A DNA stretch of 64,000 nucleotides, from contig CM051463.1 of the NCBI GenBank assembly GCA_028095005.1, positions 5,750,295 through 5,814,294 of the forward strand, in the 5' to 3' direction. Below the pieces are notes generated by a model. That model was not told where the DNA came from. It saw nothing but the letters and a program-made list of their open reading frames with translations, and ran no database searches. Positions 36,440 through 46,330 of the stretch are shown here, in pieces; the first letter of the stretch is position 1, and each line of letters begins with the position of its first letter. The position numbers and the translations under genes are program-made. The stretch is from Rhynchospora pubera (lineage: Eukaryota > Streptophyta > Magnoliopsida > Poales > Cyperaceae).

Positions 36440-36905
36440 GACTTTTGTAACGGTTATTAGATAATAACCGTTACAGAATATTATAATTTCATTTTTTTTT
36501 ATTTATAAATATTATCTGTAACGGTTATTAGATAATAACCGTTACAGAATCATGTCTTCTGTAACGGTTATTACCTAATAACCGTTACAGAAGTTCTCCA
36601 AACACCACACGTTCCGTCCACAATACCATAACGGTTATTAGATAATAACCGTTACAGAAGCCAGTCTTCTGTAACGGTTATTATCTAATAACCGTTACAC
36701 ATGTTCTACAAAAAACTGTACCAGATTTTCCCTTGCGTATACCATAACGGTTATTAGATAATAACCGTTACAGAAGAGGGGGCTACTGTAACGGTTGTTT
36801 TCTAATAACCGTTATAGATCTGTAACGGTTATTAGACATTCTGTAACGGGGGCTACAGTAACGTTTCGTGTACCGTTACAGAAGTCTTTTATTAACCGTT
36901 ACAGA
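36440..36905. repeat. CACTA right subterminal hairpin cluster
   Basis: About eight copies of CTGTAACGGTTATTA paired with TAATAACCGTTACAGA, the same motif as the left and middle clusters. The copies nearest the terminus are degenerate. Confidence 0.85.
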
Positions 36906-38699
36906 AACCAAAATTTCGCATAGTGTAGGTAGAACATGTCCTTTAATCTGTCATAGAGAACCCCATAAAGAGAAGCCAGAAGGACAGCTCGTGGAGTCAT
37001 TTCATTTGGTGCAGAAAACGAATTTTTGGATTGCTCAGGATTTAGGTTCGGCAAGATTGACTCTTCCAGTGTGCAGGTAACAATTTGTTTATACAAGTCA
37101 TCAATTGATATTGGTGCCGAATAAAATATCCTTGCTTGGATGCCAATTCTTTCCTTTGCTTTAGCCATGTAAGAGTTGTGGTACCTCATGACCATGCCCC
37201 AAACTGAGTTGCTTGGGTGGAAGAGGTATCGGCCAAGGTGGTGAAATACCGTCTCCTTTATAGGAAACATCTGATCTAATTCTTGCTCATATTTTGGCAT
37301 CATGAACAGTCCAGGAACAATATAATTGTCTGATTTCAACAATACCCAATTGATCTTGTTAATCACTTCTTGATCATCTTCACAAAAGAAACGTTTGTGT
37401 AAAACATGGTAAAGATAGTCAAACTGCAAGTGCAAATATATGAATGAAGGTACTGATGATGAAAGAGAATTAGGGTCATTATTGATCAAGTTATGCTCGA
37501 CCATATAACCATAACTGTTCTCAGAATATAGATTGTAACTTTCCAAATTTTTTATTGGAAATTCAGGAGGTAAGTACCAGGTTGACCCAGGAAATGGCTC
37601 ACAAAGGAGATCAACCATGTCATCTACTTGATGGATCAACATGACTCGGTTGGTTAACAGAGAATAGAGGAAAGTTGATACCAGTGTCAGCATTCGGTTG
37701 CCGAGGCCACCAGCTGGAGTCCAAAGTACATAGTTGCACTCGAGCTGGTCCGTGCTATGGTTAGCCTTTAATTGTTGCAGTGATTGATGGAAAAGTGGAG
37801 TGTTTGGACTGCACTTTTTATGAAGTTCTTCATACTTGCGTAATTTGGAGATCAAGTTCGAAGACAAGATATATGGTGAGGATTTGCGGTATAGCATGGA
37901 TTGGTATCGGCTTAAGCACGATTGTTCATCAAAATTAGATGAGAGTAATCCACCTAGAAGCCGATCATTTGGTATAGTAACTGCTGCTGTACCTTCTGTG
38001 GAACCTTAAAATTACCAGATTAGATAAGAAAAACAAAATACTATGAAAGGGCAGCAAATAAGATGCTAAATGGCATACAAAATAGCAAGATTTAAATTAA
38101 CATATGAACAATTTAATTGCTTATTAACTACACATAATCGGTTATTTTGCTACATCTATTTCTCATAATTAATTGCTATTTTGTGTTTCAGGATGCAGAA
38201 GAAAAATTTTTAAAGAATTTCCTCAACCAAATTGGTTTTACAGGATTAAATTGTATGTAGCATCAAAGTTAATCAATGATATAATGCCTAAACTGTTTGA
38301 CTAATGTTTCTGATCGCAACTAATGAATTATCTAAGTGAAAACAAGAGAGTGTTAATTCTAGGACCAATTAAATGAGATTTGAAGGATATGTATTAATGT
38401 ATGGACAAATTAGATCAAAGACAGTACTGTAAAATTTTACCTCCTCCATTCGTAAATTTAATTCCTGAAATCCAAACTTTGGATGAAATCAGTCGATAAT
38501 CAAAAGATGACAAAATTAGAAGTGAAACTATGGCAAACAGAGCACAAAGCAGAGGCCTAGAGGCAATGCAATTCCAAATCATTCGGTACTTGATCATAGA
38601 AGCGCAGTTCTTCATGTCTAATTAGCAGCAATGAACTGGGAACGGGAAGTGTCTTATAGTATCTTTCATGGCGGTATTCCCTGTTGGATTCAAATGGGC

Positions 38700-39155
38700 A
38701 CGCAGTTTTGAGGTGCAATTATTGCATTTTAGTGTTTGATTATTTGAATTGTATATATTACTAGTAATCTTCTTCTGCTACTATTATAGTACTATGTATT
38801 ACATGGTACGGAACAGTGCTACTTTACTAGCATGAGATTCCTTATTTTTTATAATATTTATTTTTTCGAGTAAATGCCTAGCAGATACAGAACAAATACA
38901 ATTAAATTTGATCAGCTCTTCTGCCAGGTATCAAAAACTGAAAACAAGGAGCTGAAAACCGAATTTGAATGAATAATATGGTGGAAAGAGGAACGTGCCT
39001 GCACACGTCGTCATAGCCACATCTCTAAAGCACCTTGAATAATAAACTTTTTTGCATGTTCTCCACTAAGACTTTAATATAGTACTTTTTATCTTTTTAT
39101 TATTATTTTTATTTAATATTATTTTTTTATTATTTACTTATTTATTTATTTATTT
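38700..39155. other. AT-rich interval between FUT-B and FUT-C
   Basis: About 450 bp without coding signal. It ends in a TTTATTTATTTA run directly at the start of the FUT-C fragment, which may mark the breakpoint that truncated it. Confidence 0.4.
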
Positions 39156-39156
39156 T

Positions 39157-39500
39157 TGGGTTACAGTCTAGCTAGCATTAAGCCATGGTTTCTGCTGAGT
39201 TCGAAGGACCAGAAGGCTCCGGATCCAACATGCCGCCGAGCTGTTACATTTGATCCATGCTTCCATTCACCTCCTGACTTTATTACAAAGATAGTAACAT
39301 TACGGGAACACTTGCTCGGTATTCCAGGCATTGTCAAGATTATGCGGAAGGTCTCAAGTTGTTTGATAATTAACTTCTCTTTTGAACCCGTTTCTGTTTA
39401 GTTCCCTCTGTGTATTCCATCCTCTAGTTTTCCTATGTGGGAAATGGGTTGTCGGCATAGAATTATTGTACGGAATTTTCAAGATAGTTCTAACTTTTCG
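39157..39500 (+). pseudogene. FUT-C: C-terminal fucosyltransferase fragment
   Basis: It starts inside the last conserved motif (GYSLASIKPWFLLSSKDQK), continues through DPCFHSPPDFI and then decays by small deletions and frameshifts before the FUT-D-like 3' flank (TCCTATGTGGGAAATG, GGCATAGAATTATTGTA). The residues LSSKDQK and PPDFI match FUT-D and not FUT-A or FUT-B, so it came from a FUT-D-like copy. More than 80 percent of the gene, including the anchor and GGLGNR, is missing. Not functional. Confidence 0.85.
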
Positions 39501-39559
39501 TTCATTCTTAGAAGTACAGAGTGAGACTCAGACATTCTAATTTATTTGTTATGAACAAA

Positions 39560-40118
39560 AGATATGTTAAATGTTAGATTATTTTTTCAACACTTTTCTT
39601 CGCTCCCTTCCCTCACTGAGTGTCTTTTCTTTCTTTCCGCGTCTCCTCTCCCTCCCTATCTTCCATCTCGGACGCTTTCTCTCTCCCTTCACTCACGTGT
39701 CCTTATGTCTGTATTTGTTGTATTTGTTCATTTTTTTTATTTTGTTTGTTATATCTGTTCATTTCATTTATTATTTAGCTATTTTTATATATGTTAACTC
39801 TGTTTGTTATATCTATTCACTTGTTTTCTGCATCTGTTAATTATATTGTTATTTGTATTCATTTTGTATGTTTAATATGCCAATTTAATTTTTATATATG
39901 TTACTATTCATTTTGATGTTGTATCTATTCATTTAGTTTCTTTATTAAGCAAATATTTGTATTTTTTCACTTTAGTAAAGTATGTGTTTATTTTTCTGTT
40001 TATATGTTAATCTTAAAAAAAAAAGCAAAGCAGAGTCTGTTCATGGTGGAAGTGAAGGGAAGTGAGGCATAGGCAAGAGAAAGGATGGAGAGAAATTATG
40101 TAAGAAAAGAGGTGCAAG
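39560..40118. repeat. CT-rich arm and AT repeats, left of the copia insertion
   Basis: CT-rich DNA (39585-39700) then TTTGTTATATCTGTTCATTT-type tandem repeats. GA-rich DNA of similar style follows the copia element at 44996-45175. The layout recalls the foldback elements at 11760 and 15600, with the copia inserted inside it. Arm-to-arm homology is weak, so this is tentative. Confidence 0.35.
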
Positions 40119-40333
40119 TGTTGAAACTATTGAGTTTTTATCAAGAGTATTTTTTTCTTTTATTGATCATATATTTGAAATAGAATACAAGTGGTGTATT
40201 TATACAAAGGTTCTCTGTTTGTACCGTTACATGTCTAACGTTCAACTGTACGATTCCTAACGTTCTAATTTCTAATTTAATTTATTTGACATATTTACAA
40301 ATTTACCCCTGACTTCTTTCATTATTTCCAACA
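40119..40333 (-). repeat. Copia 3' LTR
   Basis: 215 bp. On the plus strand it begins TGTTGAAACTATTG and ends TTTCCAACA. The gag-pol stop codon lies 31 bp inside it, at 40303-40305. Confidence 0.93.
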
Positions 40334-43300
40334 CTCTCCCTCAAGCTAGGATTATAGATGTCTATTAATCCTAGCTTGCTAATTATATATTCGAATGCCT
40401 TCGGAATGAGTCCTTTAGTGAGGATATCGGCCAATTGGTCTTCGCTCTTCACGTATGGGGTCTCGATTTCTTTTGCTTGAACTTTCTCCCTTATGTAGTG
40501 ACAATCAACTTCAATGTGTTTCGTCCTTTCATGAAACACCGGATTTGAAGCAATATGTCGTGCCGAGTTGTTGTCACAAAACATCTTCATCGGCTCACGT
40601 ATTAAAATATGCAAGTCTTTGAGCACTTGTTTGATCCAAGTGAGCTCACTTGCGGTGGATGCCATGGCTCGATACTCCGCTTCCGCACTAGACCGAGCCA
40701 CGACATTTTGCTTCTTGCTTTTCCATGTGACTAAATTTCCGCCTACAAATGTGCAATAGCCGGTTGTTGATTTTCTATCAAAACTTCCGGCCCAATCTGC
40801 ATCGGAATAGCCACACACATCGTTAGATTTATTATTTTTCATCCATATACCCTTCCCGGGTGATTTCTTAAGAAATCTCAAAATTCTATCAATTGCATCC
40901 AAATGTGGTTTTTTTGGAGCATGCATAAATTTACTAATTTGACTAACTGCATATGATATGTCCGGTCTAGTTACCGTTAAATATATCAATTTTCCTACAA
41001 GACGTTGGAATTGGTTGATGTTTTCCAACGGGTCACCGTCTTCGGAATTCAATTTGGTATTGCTATCAATTGGGGTAGAGGCCGGTTTTGAACCAAGTTT
41101 ACCGGTTTCTTTCAAAAGGTCTAAGGTATATTTTCTTTGGCAAATAAATAAACCTTTGGTAGAATGAGCTATCTCAATGCCTAAAAAATATTTAAGCACA
41201 CCTAGATCTTTTATTTCAAATTTTTCTCTCAATTGTTTTTTCACATAATTAATTTTTTCTAAATTATTTCCGGTAACAATTATGTCATCCACATACACAA
41301 GAACAACGGTAGTGTCATTATTTTCATATTTTGAAAAAAGTGACATATCGGAATGGCTTACTTTAAAACCGCAAGAAATTAAATAATGAGACAATTTTCC
41401 ATACCATGCCCTTGGAGATTGTTTAAGTCCATAAATGGATTTCTTTAACCTACAAACAAGGTTAGTATTTTTTTCTTTTACATGACCCGGTGGGAGAGTC
41501 ATGTACACCTCCTCTTCAAGTGTTCCTTGAAGAAAAGCATTTTTGACATCCATTTGGTATAATTTCCAACCGTTATTCACCGCGACGGAAAGTAAAATTT
41601 TCACGGTATTCATTTTTGCTACGGGAGCAAAGGTCTCTTGGTAGTCAATTCCATATGTTTGGGTATAACCTTTAGCGACCAATCTAGTCTTATACCGTTC
41701 TATGGTACCATCACTATTATATTTTATTTTATAAACCCATTTGCATCCAACGGGTTTTTTATTTTTGGGTAATGGTGCTATTGTCCAAGTATTATTTTTT
41801 TCTAAGGCTTGAAGTTCTTCCTTCATAGCCTTACACCATACCGAATGGCTCATGGCTTCTTCGAAATTTTTTGGTTCTTCATTTTGGGATATTGCACTTA
41901 AAAAAGTGCGATGGTTATTGGTTATCTTATCATATGAAATATAATTTTGAATCGGATATTGAACCTCGTAGGTTACGAAATCTCGCAACCTAGCCGGTGG
42001 TTGTGTAGGTCGAGTTGATCTCCTCAAAATCATCTCATCTTGTGAACTAGCATTCTCATCTTCGCCCTCGTTGATATTGCTGTCTCCTTCTTGTTCTTCA
42101 TTTATTTCTTCTCGCCCTACAATTTCTTTCTCACAAATCTGATTAGGGACTATAGGTATAACAAAGTCATTTGTGGAGATGTTCTCATCAAGCTTGTCAT
42201 TTTTTTGAAAAAAAGGCTCGTTCTCAAAGAAGACAACATCTCTAGAAATATAAATTTTTTTCTCATTTGGATCAAAACATTTGTAACCCCTTTTTTGAGA
42301 AGAATATCCAAGGAAAATAGTTTTGATAGAGGTATGATCTAATTTATCTACTTTATTTTTATGAATATAGCAAGTACAACCAAAAATCCGTAAATGATTG
42401 AGATTAAACTTTCTTTTGTATAAAACTTCTAAAGGACTTTTAAAATCTAAAACAACGCTAGGAAGTCTATTGATTAAATAGGTGGCGGTGAGAACGGCAT
42501 CCGACCAAAAAATCTTAGGCACGTTATTTTGAAAAAGAAGGGCTCTAGTTACTTCAAGAAGATGTCTATTTTTTCTTTCGGAAATTCCATTCTGTTGAGG
42601 AGTATAAACACAAGTCGTTTGATGTAAAATTCCTTTTTCATTTAAAAAGGTTGAAAAATTATGATTAATATATTCGGTTCCATTATCGGTTCTAAGAATT
42701 TTAATTTTAGTATCAAAATGATTTTCAACCATATTAGAGAAATCTCGAAATTTTGAAAAAACATCACTTTTATTTTTCAAAAGATATAGCCAAGTAACTC
42801 TAGAAAAATCATCAATAAAAATAACAAAATATTTAAAGCCATTGAAGGAGTCAACGGGAGCGGGTCCCCAAACATCGGAATGAACAAGGTCGAAACATTT
42901 TTCACTTCTAGAAGTTGAAGCATGAAAAGGTAATCTAGTTTGCTTAGCTAATTTACAAACATCACAATTGCTACAATCTAACTTAGAAAAATCAAAAACA
43001 TGCTTCAAGACTTTATCGGATGGATGCCCTATTCTCTTGTGCCAAAGCCTTCCAAAATCTTGTGCTTTTGTATTAAATCTTTTTTTGCTCAAAACATAAA
43101 TTCCATTATGTAAGAAACCATCACCAATCCTCGTCTTGGATTTCAAATTCTGAAAGAAAACATTTTTTGAAGAAAAAACAATTTCACAATCCAACTCTTG
43201 CGAAAGTTTTGACATGGATAATAAATTCGAAGTACACTTTTCAACATAAAGTACGTTTGAAATTTCTTTGGAAAAAAGCTTGATTGATCCATATCCACAA

Positions 43301-44709
43301 ATACTCATTTTGTCACCATTAGCTACTATCACATAATCTTTATTTTCTAAACTATGGTAATTATGCAACAGCCTTTTATTTCCCGTCATGTGATTTGTGG
43401 CACCGGAATCTAATATCCAAGTATCATCAAGATTTTCATTTTCATGATAACCAAGGAAGGTACAAATTGAGTTATTTGGTTCACTAGACCTTTTATTGGG
43501 TATCACATATTTTAATGAGTTCTGGTTCGGTTCAATTTTAGTTTGGTTCAACACTGGTTCAGTTTCAACACAATTCAAAATCTCAAATCTGTTATTAGAA
43601 AAACCTGTAGTCTTTTCCGAATTGGGCTTGAGGAGTTCTGTTAGATGGGCCAGAAGAGGGCCCAAGTCTTCACGGGTTAGAGAAGAATGGGATCCGGGTT
43701 TGCTTCCCTGCGCACCTGTTTCTGATGAGGATCCGAAGCGGCTCGATTTAGTTCCTCCTTCGTTTCCACTCCGAACTGTTGCGCCGAAACCCTTCTTTCT
43801 CTCCCCCTTCGAGTTATCTGCCGCCCCAATCTTTCCTTCCCCTTTCTCCGTCCACCACTTAGGTCGGAGATGAGGATGCAGGAACCAACATTTATCCCTT
43901 GGGTGCCCCTCTTTTTTGCAATTATCACACCAATCCGCCCCTTTTCCAGATTTGGGGTTAGGTTTTCTTACCGCCATTGCCTGAGCTTCTGTCCGCTCAT
44001 GGCTCCCCGAGGTACCCGCCATGAGAAGGCGTCTGGTCTCCTCCCCCTCAACAGTGGCCATGACTTCATCAAGATGTGGCAGCTCGGCTGACAAAAGGAT
44101 CTGAGCTCTGATGGCGTCATAGCTGTTATCGAGGCCACCGAGGAACTGATACACCTGTGCATGCTCCCTTTCTTTGAGCATGTTGGGATCTGAGGTAGGC
44201 AACTGGTATAATTTGAGTTCTTCCCAGCCTCTCTTCAGGTCAGTGATATAATCAATAATGGGTCTTTGGTTTTGGATGATTTTTTCGATTTTCTGTTTGA
44301 GATGAAAAATATGTGAATGATTTCTTCTCTTGCCGTAATGCTTGGTTATTGCGTCCCAGAGGTCTTTTGAGGTTTCGTGATTGAAAAAAATCTCTCCAAT
44401 TTTCGGTTCTATAGAGTTTTGGAGTAAGCTTAGGACTTGACAGTCCAGCCTTCTCCACTGTTTGTATTCGGTGGGATTTGTTCTTTGATTTGGTTTTTGG
44501 AATTCCCCGGTGATGAATTCGCGGAGCCCTCTCCCTTCAAGAGAGATATTAATGGCATGTGCCCACTGTTGGTAGTTGTGGCCATTAAGAAGGGTGGTGG
44601 TGAGCTTGACGGTGCTGGTGTCGACACCTTGCAGTCCACTCCATGGAAGAGGAGTGGTCTCGGTGTTGGTACCAGTGCTGCCAGTCGAGTTAGCAACCTC
44701 TCCAGCCAT
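40303..44709 (-). CDS. Copia gag-pol polyprotein, 1468 aa, intact
   Basis: A single open frame. Residues about 30-230 are a gag of the copia type (TTTLLNGHNYQQW); a CCHC knuckle CDNCKKEGHPRDKC is near 262-275; protease WILDSGATNHMTG near 430; gag-pre-integrase HKRIGHPS near 557; integrase core from about 610 (HSDVWGP, IDDFSR); reverse transcriptase from about 975 with YVDDIIVTG near 1139; RNase H with DADWAG near 1305 and SSAEAEYRA. Domain order protease-integrase-RT-RNaseH is the copia order. All active-site motifs visible to me are present. The last 10 codons are read from LTR sequence. The encoded machinery copies the element's RNA in cytoplasmic particles. No sign of decay. Confidence 0.95.
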   Translation of the reverse strand: MAGEVANSTGSTGTNTETTPLPWSGLQGVDTSTVKLTTTLLNGHNYQQWAHAINISLEGRGLREFITGEFQKPNQRTNPTEYKQWRRLDCQVLSLLQNSIEPKIGEIFFNHETSKDLWDAITKHYGKRRNHSHIFHLKQKIEKIIQNQRPIIDYITDLKRGWEELKLYQLPTSDPNMLKEREHAQVYQFLGGLDNSYDAIRAQILLSAELPHLDEVMATVEGEETRRLLMAGTSGSHERTEAQAMAVRKPNPKSGKGADWCDNCKKEGHPRDKCWFLHPHLRPKWWTEKGEGKIGAADNSKGERKKGFGATVRSGNEGGTKSSRFGSSSETGAQGSKPGSHSSLTREDLGPLLAHLTELLKPNSEKTTGFSNNRFEILNCVETEPVLNQTKIEPNQNSLKYVIPNKRSSEPNNSICTFLGYHENENLDDTWILDSGATNHMTGNKRLLHNYHSLENKDYVIVANGDKMSICGYGSIKLFSKEISNVLYVEKCTSNLLSMSKLSQELDCEIVFSSKNVFFQNLKSKTRIGDGFLHNGIYVLSKKRFNTKAQDFGRLWHKRIGHPSDKVLKHVFDFSKLDCSNCDVCKLAKQTRLPFHASTSRSEKCFDLVHSDVWGPAPVDSFNGFKYFVIFIDDFSRVTWLYLLKNKSDVFSKFRDFSNMVENHFDTKIKILRTDNGTEYINHNFSTFLNEKGILHQTTCVYTPQQNGISERKNRHLLEVTRALLFQNNVPKIFWSDAVLTATYLINRLPSVVLDFKSPLEVLYKRKFNLNHLRIFGCTCYIHKNKVDKLDHTSIKTIFLGYSSQKRGYKCFDPNEKKIYISRDVVFFENEPFFQKNDKLDENISTNDFVIPIVPNQICEKEIVGREEINEEQEGDSNINEGEDENASSQDEMILRRSTRPTQPPARLRDFVTYEVQYPIQNYISYDKITNNHRTFLSAISQNEEPKNFEEAMSHSVWCKAMKEELQALEKNNTWTIAPLPKNKKPVGCKWVYKIKYNSDGTIERYKTRLVAKGYTQTYGIDYQETFAPVAKMNTVKILLSVAVNNGWKLYQMDVKNAFLQGTLEEEVYMTLPPGHVKEKNTNLVCRLKKSIYGLKQSPRAWYGKLSHYLISCGFKVSHSDMSLFSKYENNDTTVVLVYVDDIIVTGNNLEKINYVKKQLREKFEIKDLGVLKYFLGIEIAHSTKGLFICQRKYTLDLLKETGKLGSKPASTPIDSNTKLNSEDGDPLENINQFQRLVGKLIYLTVTRPDISYAVSQISKFMHAPKKPHLDAIDRILRFLKKSPGKGIWMKNNKSNDVCGYSDADWAGSFDRKSTTGYCTFVGGNLVTWKSKKQNVVARSSAEAEYRAMASTASELTWIKQVLKDLHILIREPMKMFCDNNSARHIASNPVFHERTKHIEVDCHYIREKVQAKEIETPYVKSEDQLADILTKGLIPKAFEYIISKLGLIDIYNPSLRESVGNNERSQG
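40334..40344 (-). other. Copia polypurine tract
   Basis: The minus strand reads TTGAGGGAGAG directly before the 3' LTR. Plant copia elements prime second-strand synthesis from such a tract. Confidence 0.8.
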
Positions 44710-44764
44710 AAAAATTTACTGGTATGGGTTCTGGCGAGATCTGAGGGCCAAAGACAGTTTTACT

Positions 44765-44776
44765 GCTCTGATACCA
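44765..44776 (-). other. Copia primer-binding site
   Basis: The minus strand reads TGGTATCAGAGC directly after the 5' LTR, the site complementary to the 3' end of initiator tRNA-Met used by many plant copia elements. Confidence 0.9.
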
Positions 44777-44990
44777 TGTTGAAACTATTGAGTTTTTATC
44801 AAGAGTATTTTTTCTTTTATTGATCATATATTTGAAACAGAATACAAGTGGTGTATTTATACAAAGGTTCTCTGTTTGTACCGTTACATGTCTAACGTTC
44901 AACTGTACGATTCCTAACGTTCTAATTTCTAATTTAATTTATTTGACATATTTACAAATTTACCCCTGACTTCTTTCATTATTTCCAACA
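44777..44990 (-). repeat. Copia 5' LTR
   Basis: 214 bp, nearly identical to the 3' LTR: one T fewer in a T run and one C/T difference (GAAACAGAAT against GAAATAGAAT). Confidence 0.93.
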
Positions 44991-44995
44991 GCAAG

Positions 44996-45500
44996 GAAGA
45001 AAATTGGATGAGATGAGAGGTGCATGAGAGGAAAATAGAGAGAGAAGAAGTGCAAATGAGGAGAGAGAGGCGAAAGGGAGAGAAAAAGAGAAGAGGCGGA
45101 AGAGAGCAGAAAAGACACCAAGAGGATGAGGAGAGGCAAGGAAAAGAGAAGTGGGAGGGGAGAGAGACGAGATTTTTATTTTTGAATCAGTCATATTTCT
45201 ATTTTTAGTGCTAGATGGTATGGATGGCAAATTTATGAACTAGAAGTAAGAACTAAAATAAGTCTCGTTTTTGTTCCATGAATTTATAAGAATTAGAAAC
45301 ATAAGTTTGTTTTATTGTTTATGTCTTGTTTGAATTTGTTGGGAACAAGTTCAGGGGATTCAAACACACGTTCATTTCCGGATGTTTTATGTTAATTTCA
45401 CTATGGCCCAAAGTCAACCATGTTGATCGAGAAAATGGCTTGCAAAATAGATCAACCAACCATATTTCGAATTTCAGGTTTGGGCCCAATTCAATCCCAG
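44996..45500. other. GA-rich stretch and unique interval
   Basis: 44996-45175 is strongly GA-rich (possible right arm of the element into which the copia inserted). 45180-45500 is unremarkable and has no gene. Confidence 0.35.
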
Positions 45501-45883
45501 CAAATACCGAAAAATTTAAAAATAATATTAAATTAATATAATATATTAAAAATAATATCAATATAATAATATTTTTTTAAATAGTATCACAAGATCGGAA
45601 TCTGGGATTCCGATTGCAATTACGGAATCCCGGATTTCGATCTTAGCTAAGATAGGAATCCGGGATTCCGATATTAGCTAACTACTCATTTAAATATTAG
45701 AAATAATATTTAAAATAATATTTAATTAATTTATTTAATTAAATATAAATTTAATTAAAATATAAATAATTATTTTATTTAATTAAAAAATGAATAATTA
45801 AGTTATAAATTTTTTATTTTTAATTAATTTACATTAAAATTATAAATTTTTAAACAACCATTTGATCTGCGTCTCGGGTGTCG

Positions 45884-46146
45884 TCATCTGTATAGCCAAT
45901 AAAAGACTCGGGAGTTTGTTGTACGAATCTTCCCACGATCCGAAAAGTTGTTCGATTGCTCACTCTCTCGCCCATGCCAAATCTTGTTATAAGTGGGTAC
46001 CACATTCGGGTATTCTTTCTCCAATAGAGATTTCACGCCCGGTAAGGAAATACCGACATCTCTCTTTACTGCATTTCTGATACAGTTGGCAATAACTTCA
46101 GCCGTTAGATTATCATGCGTGAAGTCTCCCGCCCTTCTCACGCATG
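45884..46146 (-). pseudogene. Mutator-like transposase N-terminal fragment
   Basis: The minus strand reads RRAGDFTHDNLTAEVIANCI, then ISLPGVKSLLEKEYPNVVPTYNKIWHGRE. This fits the region of plant Mutator-like transposases after the MuDR-type domain (an LTS-x-I-A-x-x-I segment followed by a Y-x-K-x-W motif). Only about 80 residues remain; the catalytic domain is gone. It supports the Mutator assignment made from the 9-bp duplication. Confidence 0.65.
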
Positions 46147-46330
46147 TAGGGGTGTACAAAAAAACCGTGAATCCGTTCAACCCACCCGACCCGAACCGTT
46201 TTTTACCAGGTTAGCATGATGTTGGGTTGCGTACGGGTTCTAAGTTTGACAAACCCGATACTTCGGGTTGGGTTGCGGATTTTGTACTAGTAAACCCGTG
46301 TATAGTTCAACCCACCCATTTATCATTATT
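46147..46330. mobile_element. hAT-like end nested in the Mutator element
   Basis: It begins TAGGGGTGTACAAAAAAACC, followed by repeated CAACCCACCCGACC and GGGTTGGGTTG motifs. It interrupts the transposase fragment. No matching right end was found, so it is either truncated or its right end has decayed. Confidence 0.45.

Larger units (their letters stand above)
26550..36925 (+). mobile_element. CACTA (En/Spm) transposon, 10.4 kb, probably autonomous
   Basis: Left end CACTACGGGAAA; right end, read inward, CACTATGCGAAA. The target duplication is TAG (26547-26549 and 36926-36928), 3 bp as expected for CACTA elements, and lies inside FUT-B exon 2. Contents in order: left hairpin cluster, long foldback leader, TNP2-type transposase gene (27936-31680), middle hairpin cluster, TC-rich promoter region with a 115-bp tandem repeat, Ulp1-domain gene (33555-36207), right hairpin cluster. 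The transposase reading frame is open across three exons, so the element may be able to move or may have been until recently. Confidence 0.93.
26160..38615 (-). pseudogene. FUT-B: GT37 fucosyltransferase split by a CACTA element
   Basis: Close paralogue of FUT-A on the opposite strand. Exon 1 is 38615-38441 (175 bp, as in FUT-A); exon 2 starts at 38004. Exon 2 is interrupted after codon 418 at 36926 and resumes at 26546, ending at 26160. Without the element and one copy of its 3-bp duplication, exon 2 is 1079 + 387 = 1466 bp, exactly the FUT-A length, and both parts are open in the expected frame. The membrane anchor, GGLGNR and IGIQARIF motifs lie in the N-terminal part; TAGSTFGYMAYSL lies in the severed part. 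The N-terminal frame runs a few codons into the CACTA end and stops, so the encoded protein would lack the C-terminal catalytic motif. No other disabling change was seen. Confidence 0.88.
25595..38675 (-). repeat. Inverted segmental duplication, right arm (FUT-B)
   Basis: Reverse-complement counterpart of 7097-9950, expanded by the CACTA insertion. The 3' flank (25595-26159) aligns with 9212-9950 apart from the MITE found only in the FUT-A arm. The upstream end aligns as far as TACTATAAGACACTTCC near 38660. Confidence 0.8.
40119..44990 (-). mobile_element. Full-length Ty1/copia retrotransposon
   Basis: The element is 4,872 bp including two short LTRs. A 5-bp target duplication GCAAG flanks it (40114-40118 and 44991-44995). 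The primer-binding site is adjacent to the 5' LTR and a purine-rich tract adjacent to the 3' LTR. One uninterrupted gag-pol frame fills the interior. The LTRs differ by one substitution and one indel, so insertion was recent. It reads on the minus strand. Confidence 0.95.

Noticed and set aside
44765..44776. tRNA gene piece
   Set aside because: Only a 12-base primer-binding site complementary to initiator tRNA-Met; no tRNA fold around it.
43496..44823. Plus-strand frames of up to 128 codons
   Set aside because: Antisense shadows of the copia gag-pol frame.
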